A stretch of 7,739 nt of DNA from an uncultured Flavobacteriales bacterium (GTDB taxonomy: Bacteria > Bacteroidota > Bacteroidia > Flavobacteriales > BACL11): contig CAJXFN010000065.1 of assembly GCA_913052655.1 (NCBI GenBank), positions 1 through 7,739 on the forward strand, given 5' to 3'. The notes under the pieces are model-generated. The model was given only the letters and a program-made list of their open reading frames with translations. It ran no database searches and was not told where the DNA came from. Below are positions 4,564 through 7,739 of the stretch, piece after piece (the stretch's first letter is position 1; the number at the start of each line of letters is the position of its first letter). The translations under genes and the position numbers were made by a program.

Positions 4564-7500
4564 CAAGTGAATTATAACATGCAGGACTTAACTGTATATG
4601 AATGTGAGGGTATCTTAACAGATAGTGAATCGAATGCGTTAAATCCATCTTGGTATTCACATGATGAAAATCTTAATTTTACTATTTGTCCTCCAAATGC
4701 TATTCAGATTACTATTACATTTAATGTTTTTTCTACAGAACCTATTAATGATTATCTAACCATATATGATGGTCCGGATAACACCTATCCTGTATTAGGG
4801 GTCTACTCTGGTACAAATCTCCCTCCACAAATTGTTTCTTCTGGATGTATAACTATAGGATTTTTTTCAGATCAGAATATAGCTGAAGAAGGATTTGAAT
4901 TGTCTTGGCAAACAGATGTTTCTATCCCCTCTCCACCAGTAATTAATTTGACAGTAGCTCCAATATGCAGTACAACTATTTTAAATATAGAATTGGATCA
5001 GCTTATTCATTGTGACTCTGTTTTTACATCTGTAATAAATGTTGGTGGTCAAATTAATCAGAGTGTAGTCGCTTCACCTTTAAATTGTATGAACGATTCT
5101 ACAAATCTTTTACAGTTAAATCTATCTCCAGGATTAAATGAAAGTGGAGTGTATAATATTTATCTTGAAAATTACTTTCCTGATGATTGTGGAAACATAT
5201 GGAACCTTTCTTCAAATTATCAATTTGTAGTTGATGATTGTCCCTTACAGGTAGATTTGACTGCAGATAATACCACTATTTGTTTGGGTGATTGTGCAGA
5301 TTTATATGTAAATGTAGATGGAGGAGATTCTACTTCTTATAATTATAGTTGGAGCCCTGCTTGGATGAATAGTCCTGGTTTTCAAACAGTTTGTCCCACA
5401 ACAACTACACAGTATATAGTTACAGTGTCGGATAACGGAACTTCTTCTACAACATCTGATACTATTACCATTAATGTAGTTTCTCCTCCAGTTGCTCAAA
5501 ATAATATATCTATCTGTCAGAATCAGGGGCCTACAGTTTTAACTGCTAGCCCTTTTGGGGGAAACTGGTCTGGAACTGGAATTGTTAGTAGTTCTAATGG
5601 TGTGTTTAGTCCAAATGGATTAACTGCTGGAGTTTATACTATAGATTACAGTTTGTCAGGATGTTCAGATGATATGGAGATTAATATATTAGAGATTAAT
5701 GCGGGTGAAGATATTTCTGCTTGTCCTAACGCTCCAATTTTCAATCTTAATTCTTCTTTAACTACCCCTGGAGGTATCTGGAGTGGAAATGGGATACAGT
5801 CAAATGGAGATATCAATGTTGGATCTTCAGTTACAACTATACCCGCAATTTACACTTTATCAAACGGTTGTTCAGATACTATTTTAGTTAATGTGGATGG
5901 TATTAATGTGCAAGCAGATGATACTATATGTCAAAATTCTGGAATTTATACTTTGAATTTCTCTCCTCTTAATGGTGTTTGGTCAGTTCCTCCAGTAAAT
6001 CCATTAATAAATAGTAATTGTATTACATCGATTAATAACTTTCCATATCAGATTGGATGGGAGGGTGGTTTTAATAATTGGTCAAATGATCCAGGTAATG
6101 ATTTTGATTGGTCTATAAATAATGGAGGAACACCATCTGCTGCGACTGGTCCCTCTTCCGCTATTCAAGGGTTAAGTTATGTGTATACTGAGGCCTCTGG
6201 ATCTAATCATCCGGATAAAACCTCCGTTTTGGTTAGTCCTTGTTTTAATCTTACAGAATACGATAACCCTGTTCTTCATTTTTGGTATCATCAATATGGT
6301 ATTGGTCAAGGAAGTTTTTCTATTGATATTATTACATCAAATGGTGCAAACTACTATTCGAATGTTTTTCAGTCTTCTGGTGATCAAGGAAATCAATGGA
6401 ATGAAGTTAGTATAGATTTAACTCCGTATATATCTTCTGAAGTATGGATTAGATTAAGAGTTGTTACAGGGGATTGGCAATCAGATGTCGCAGTTGATAA
6501 ACTTTCTTTATTAGGTGGTCCTGTCACTTCTGATGGTAATTTTTTAACTGACGTGGCTTCACCAGGGGAACATAATTTAATTTATACCATTGAGGGGTGT
6601 GAAGATTATGTCGATATTTATGTAAAAGAAATCAACGCTGGTTCTGATCAAATTGTATGTCCTACTCAGTCAGCATTTAATGTCTTTGGAAGTCCCTCAG
6701 GTGGGATTTGGTCTGGATCTCATATAACTAATTCTAATCTTGGTACATTTAACCCTTCTATAGGTTTGGGTCAAACCATGGTAACTTATTCTTTAGATGG
6801 TTGTACAGATACTGCTGTTTATAATGTTGTAGATACAGATATTTTTGATGATACACTTTTTGTTTGTTCAAATGGAGGTGCTCAAATACTAGATTTGAAT
6901 ATTGTGCCTAGGACACCATGGAACGGTACTTGGTCTGGTAATGGTATTGTATCTTCAAATTTTCCTGGAGAATTTAGTCCTGGAATTGCTGGTGTAGGAA
7001 ATCATATAATTAGTTACACAGCAAATTCTTGTGTAGATAGTTTTATTGTAAAAGTATTGTCCCCTTCATTGTTACATGATACTTTAATTTGTGTTTCGTC
7101 ACCAGATATAATATTAAATATAGATCCAGTAGGGGGGTATTGGGGAGGTAATGGTATTTTAAATAGTAATACCGGCTTATTTTCACCATCTTCTTTATCT
7201 ATTGGCGATAATCTAATTGGATATATGGCTCCAAATGGATGTCTAGATACTTTTACAGTTGAAATTTATAATGATCCAGTATTAAGTTTTAGTGGATTTG
7301 ATAATTATTATTGTTTTAAAGATACTGTAATTAGCATTAATGTGAATCCATTAGGAGGGGTTTTAACTGGTAATGGTATAGATGCCTATACTTTTAATCC
7401 TTCTGAAGCAGGTGTTGGTTACCATAATATTTACTATACATATGGTGCAGGTGATTGCTCTCAAACAATTGATACTGTGATATTTGTAGAAAATAAGTTT

Positions 7501-7739
7501 GTGAGTGAAACTTATTTTACTGATGATACTATTTGTTTGGGAGAATTAAGTTCTATTGGTGTAAATGTAAGTGGTGGAACTTCAAACTATTCTTTTAATT
7601 GGAACAATAGTACAACTACAAGTTTTAATCAATTAGTATCACCAAATTTTAGTACTAGTTATATTGTTACCTCATCAGATGGTTGTTCTGATGATAATAT
7701 AGATACAATTGATATATTTGTTTTACCTTCATTTGAACT
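4507..7739 (+). CDS. Giant secreted CUB/MAM/Ig-repeat protein, adhesin-like (3' partial)
   Basis: The ATG at 4507 opens a frame with no stop codon through the end of the window, giving at least 1077 residues. I translated every line of it. A Sec signal peptide covers residues 1-19, with cleavage probable after 'IIFA' before Gln20. In order follow: a CUB domain (28-135), an SbsA/Big-type Ig-like domain (about 141-248), an Ig/PKD-like domain A1 (249-325), and seven Cys-flanked repeats B1-B7 (329-1661-equivalent codons ending at base 7491). A MAM domain (505-669) is inserted within B3, and a second A-type domain runs to the edge. CUB and MAM are extracellular protein- or glycan-interaction modules. 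Paired cysteines in the B repeats fit an oxidised extracellular location. A T9SS sorting domain would be expected beyond the right edge but is not visible. The likely role is a surface adhesin or matrix protein; its ligand is unknown. It overlaps the upstream lipoprotein gene by ATGA. Confidence 0.9.
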   Translation, partial: MKKYIFLVCFMILSNIIFAQVNYNMQDLTVYECEGILTDSESNALNPSWYSHDENLNFTICPPNAIQITITFNVFSTEPINDYLTIYDGPDNTYPVLGVYSGTNLPPQIVSSGCITIGFFSDQNIAEEGFELSWQTDVSIPSPPVINLTVAPICSTTILNIELDQLIHCDSVFTSVINVGGQINQSVVASPLNCMNDSTNLLQLNLSPGLNESGVYNIYLENYFPDDCGNIWNLSSNYQFVVDDCPLQVDLTADNTTICLGDCADLYVNVDGGDSTSYNYSWSPAWMNSPGFQTVCPTTTTQYIVTVSDNGTSSTTSDTITINVVSPPVAQNNISICQNQGPTVLTASPFGGNWSGTGIVSSSNGVFSPNGLTAGVYTIDYSLSGCSDDMEINILEINAGEDISACPNAPIFNLNSSLTTPGGIWSGNGIQSNGDINVGSSVTTIPAIYTLSNGCSDTILVNVDGINVQADDTICQNSGIYTLNFSPLNGVWSVPPVNPLINSNCITSINNFPYQIGWEGGFNNWSNDPGNDFDWSINNGGTPSAATGPSSAIQGLSYVYTEASGSNHPDKTSVLVSPCFNLTEYDNPVLHFWYHQYGIGQGSFSIDIITSNGANYYSNVFQSSGDQGNQWNEVSIDLTPYISSEVWIRLRVVTGDWQSDVAVDKLSLLGGPVTSDGNFLTDVASPGEHNLIYTIEGCEDYVDIYVKEINAGSDQIVCPTQSAFNVFGSPSGGIWSGSHITNSNLGTFNPSIGLGQTMVTYSLDGCTDTAVYNVVDTDIFDDTLFVCSNGGAQILDLNIVPRTPWNGTWSGNGIVSSNFPGEFSPGIAGVGNHIISYTANSCVDSFIVKVLSPSLLHDTLICVSSPDIILNIDPVGGYWGGNGILNSNTGLFSPSSLSIGDNLIGYMAPNGCLDTFTVEIYNDPVLSFSGFDNYYCFKDTVISINVNPLGGVLTGNGIDAYTFNPSEAGVGYHNIYYTYGAGDCSQTIDTVIFVENKFVSETYFTDDTICLGELSSIGVNVSGGTSNYSFNWNNSTTTSFNQLVSPNFSTSYIVTSSDGCSDDNIDTIDIFVLPSFE
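4588..4911 (+). other. CUB domain
   Basis: Residues 28-135 of the giant protein. The hallmark 'DYLTIYDG' (82-89) is followed by 'LGVYSGTNLPPQIVSSGC' and 'ITIGFFSDQNIAEEGFELSW', matching the CUB pattern of 'D.L.IYDG', 'G..SG...P', 'L.I.F.SD' and 'GF...W'. Cys33 and Cys61 are placed for the first CUB disulfide; Cys114 has no obvious partner inside the domain. The acidic residues Asp82 and Asp88 are those often used for calcium in cbCUB domains. Confidence 0.85.
4927..5250 (+). other. SbsA/Big-type Ig-like domain
   Basis: Residues 141-248. The order is a 'C...ILNIELDQLIHCDSVF' start, a central 'LLQLNLSPGLNESGVYNIYL' strand pair and 'DDCGNIWNLSSNYQFVV' at the end. This follows the 'TF..PV....', 'L.L.L...L..G.Y.V', 'D..GN' layout of SbsA-like Ig domains in Bacteroidota surface proteins. 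Several cysteines could pair. The assignment is by pattern only. Confidence 0.6.
5251..5481 (+). repeat. Ig/PKD-like domain A1
   Basis: Residues 249-325. The layout is 'TTICLGDCADLYVNVDGGD', 'YNYSWSPAW', and 'CPTTTTQYIVTVSDNG' before a closing 'ITINVV' strand. It is the type common in SprB-like and T9SS surface proteins ('C.G....L...GG...Y.W.P', 'V.P..TT.Y.V.VSDG'). The same design returns at 7492, after the B array. Confidence 0.7.
5491..5694 (+). repeat. B repeat 1
   Basis: The unit opens with 'NNISICQN', then 'GGNWSGTGIVSS', 'GVFSPNGL' and closes with 'YSLSGCSDD' and a beta strand. It has one Cys near each end, which could form an intra-repeat disulfide. Confidence 0.8.
5695..5901 (+). 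repeat. B repeat 2
   Basis: The unit shows 'AGEDISACPN', 'GGIWSGNGIQSNG' and 'YTLSNGCSDTILVNV'. It conserves the two flanking cysteines and the GG-x-WSG-x-GI core. Confidence 0.8.
5902..6018 (+). repeat. B repeat 3, N-terminal half (split by MAM)
   Basis: The unit starts normally with 'ADDTICQNSG' and reaches 'LNGVWSVPPVNP', after which the expected GI strand and 'G.F.P' segment are missing. They appear again only after the MAM domain, at 6514. Confidence 0.65.
6019..6513 (+). other. MAM domain
   Basis: Residues 505-669. It begins with 'INNFPYQIGWEGGFNNW', followed by a 'DFDWSINNGGTPSAATGP' stretch, 'LSYVYTEASG', 'SVLVSPCFNL', the signature 'LHFWYHQYG' (FWYHQYG at 592-598), 'QGNQWNEVSIDL' and 'VAVDKLSL'. 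These are in the order of MAM domains, including the 'FWYHMYG'-type core and the closing 'DD/DKI' strand. MAM modules are adhesive and are frequent in Bacteroidota T9SS proteins. Confidence 0.9.
6514..6630 (+). repeat. B repeat 3, C-terminal half
   Basis: Directly after the MAM domain, 'GGPVTSDGNFLTDVASPGEH' and 'LIYTIEGCEDYVDIYV' align with the second half of B1 ('GTGIVSSSNGVFSP', then 'YSLSGCSDDMEINI'). This supplies the second cysteine missing from the half repeat at 5902-6018. Confidence 0.65.
6631..6831 (+). repeat. B repeat 4
   Basis: The unit shows 'AGSDQIVCPT', 'SGGIWSGSHITNSNLGTFNP' and 'YSLDGCTDTAVYNV'. The GI position is changed to HI; the flanking cysteines are kept. Confidence 0.8.
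6832..7062 (+). repeat. B repeat 5
   Basis: The unit shows 'DDTLFVCSNGG', 'WNGTWSGNGIVSSNFPGEFSP' and 'YTANSCVDSFIVKV'. It is a little longer than its neighbours because of an insertion before the WSG core. Confidence 0.8.
7063..7269 (+). repeat. B repeat 6
   Basis: The unit shows 'HDTLICVSS', 'VGGYWGGNGILNSNTGLFSP' and 'APNGCLDTFTVEI'. WSG is replaced by WGG. The GG dipeptide is encoded by a run of six G at 7132-7137. Confidence 0.8.
7270..7491 (+). repeat. B repeat 7 (divergent)
   Basis: The unit shows 'DNYYCFKDT', 'LGGVLTGNGIDAYTFNP' and 'YGAGDCSQTIDTVIFV'. The Trp of the core is replaced by Leu and the copy is the most divergent, as is common at the edge of a repeat array. Confidence 0.7.
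7492..7739 (+). repeat. Ig/PKD-like domain A2 (continues past the window)
   Basis: The sequence shows 'DDTICLGELSSIGVNVSGG', 'YSFNWNNSTT', 'VSPNFSTSYIVTSSDGCSDD' and a final beta strand. It repeats the design of A1 at 5251-5481. The frame is still open at the last base, so more domains follow. Confidence 0.7.

Noticed and set aside
5302..5499. Reverse-strand open frame of 65 codons
   Set aside because: It lies wholly inside the giant CUB/MAM gene, is Arg/Ser/Cys-rich with no recognisable domain or signal, and is explained as a shadow of the coding strand.
6179..6415. Forward open frame of 78 codons in another frame
   Set aside because: It overlaps the MAM domain coding sequence. Its hydrophobic look comes from the T-rich codons of the real frame read out of phase.
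7132..7137. Run of six G as a possible slippage or phase-variation site
   Set aside because: It encodes the conserved GG of a B repeat and the frame is intact on both sides. A single short run is weak evidence, though it is a place where a sequencing error could occur.
1..7739. tRNA/rRNA genes, CRISPR arrays, IS elements, terminators
   Set aside because: The whole window is filled by forward coding frames with gaps of at most 4 bases, leaving no room for such elements, and no direct or inverted DNA repeats of that kind were noticed.

Overview
The window looks like part of a Bacteroidota chromosome, most likely a flavobacterium-type organism. The reasons are the low G+C content, a C-terminal type IX secretion (T9SS) type A sorting domain, four small lipoproteins whose lipobox cysteine is followed by short charged residues of the Bacteroidota surface-export type, and long Cys/Trp/Gly-rich repeat proteins. 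Family and genus cannot be fixed from the sequence; an aquatic Crocinitomicaceae/Cryomorphaceae-like relative is only a guess.

Layout: everything is coding and on the + strand, with no intergenic gap longer than 4 bases. In order: (1) 1-369, the C-terminal end of a secreted protein with an Ig/PKD-like tail and a T9SS sorting domain; (2) 373-1284, a lipoprotein with three degenerate 'Y..LLGR.P...E' modules; (3) 1289-1765, a small lipoprotein with two more such modules; (4) 1767-3098, a twin-arginine-signal protein resembling DUF1501 (alkaline phosphatase/sulfatase fold); (5) 3099-4073, a lipoprotein with a CX4CH haem-type motif and a C-terminal beta domain; (6) 4073-4510, a small Ig-like lipoprotein; (7) 4507 to beyond the right edge, a very large secreted multidomain protein with a signal peptide, a CUB domain, Ig-like domains, seven copies of a 'GG.WSG.GI' repeat and a MAM domain lodged inside the third copy. 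This last frame has no stop codon before the window ends.

Adjacent genes abut or overlap, so genes 2 to 7, and probably 1, are likely one translationally coupled operon whose promoter lies to the left of the window. No promoter, terminator, RNA gene, CRISPR array, IS element or attachment site was seen.

How the genes may work together: DUF1501 proteins are typically found with DUF1549/DUF1553/PSCyt1 (cytochrome-like) or DUF1800 partners. Here the set seems to be split into small lipoproteins (LGR modules in genes 2 and 3, a cytochrome-like domain in gene 5) around the DUF1501-like protein, and combined with very large CUB/MAM adhesin-like T9SS proteins. A cell-envelope assembly is a reasonable inference, but its biochemical function is unknown.
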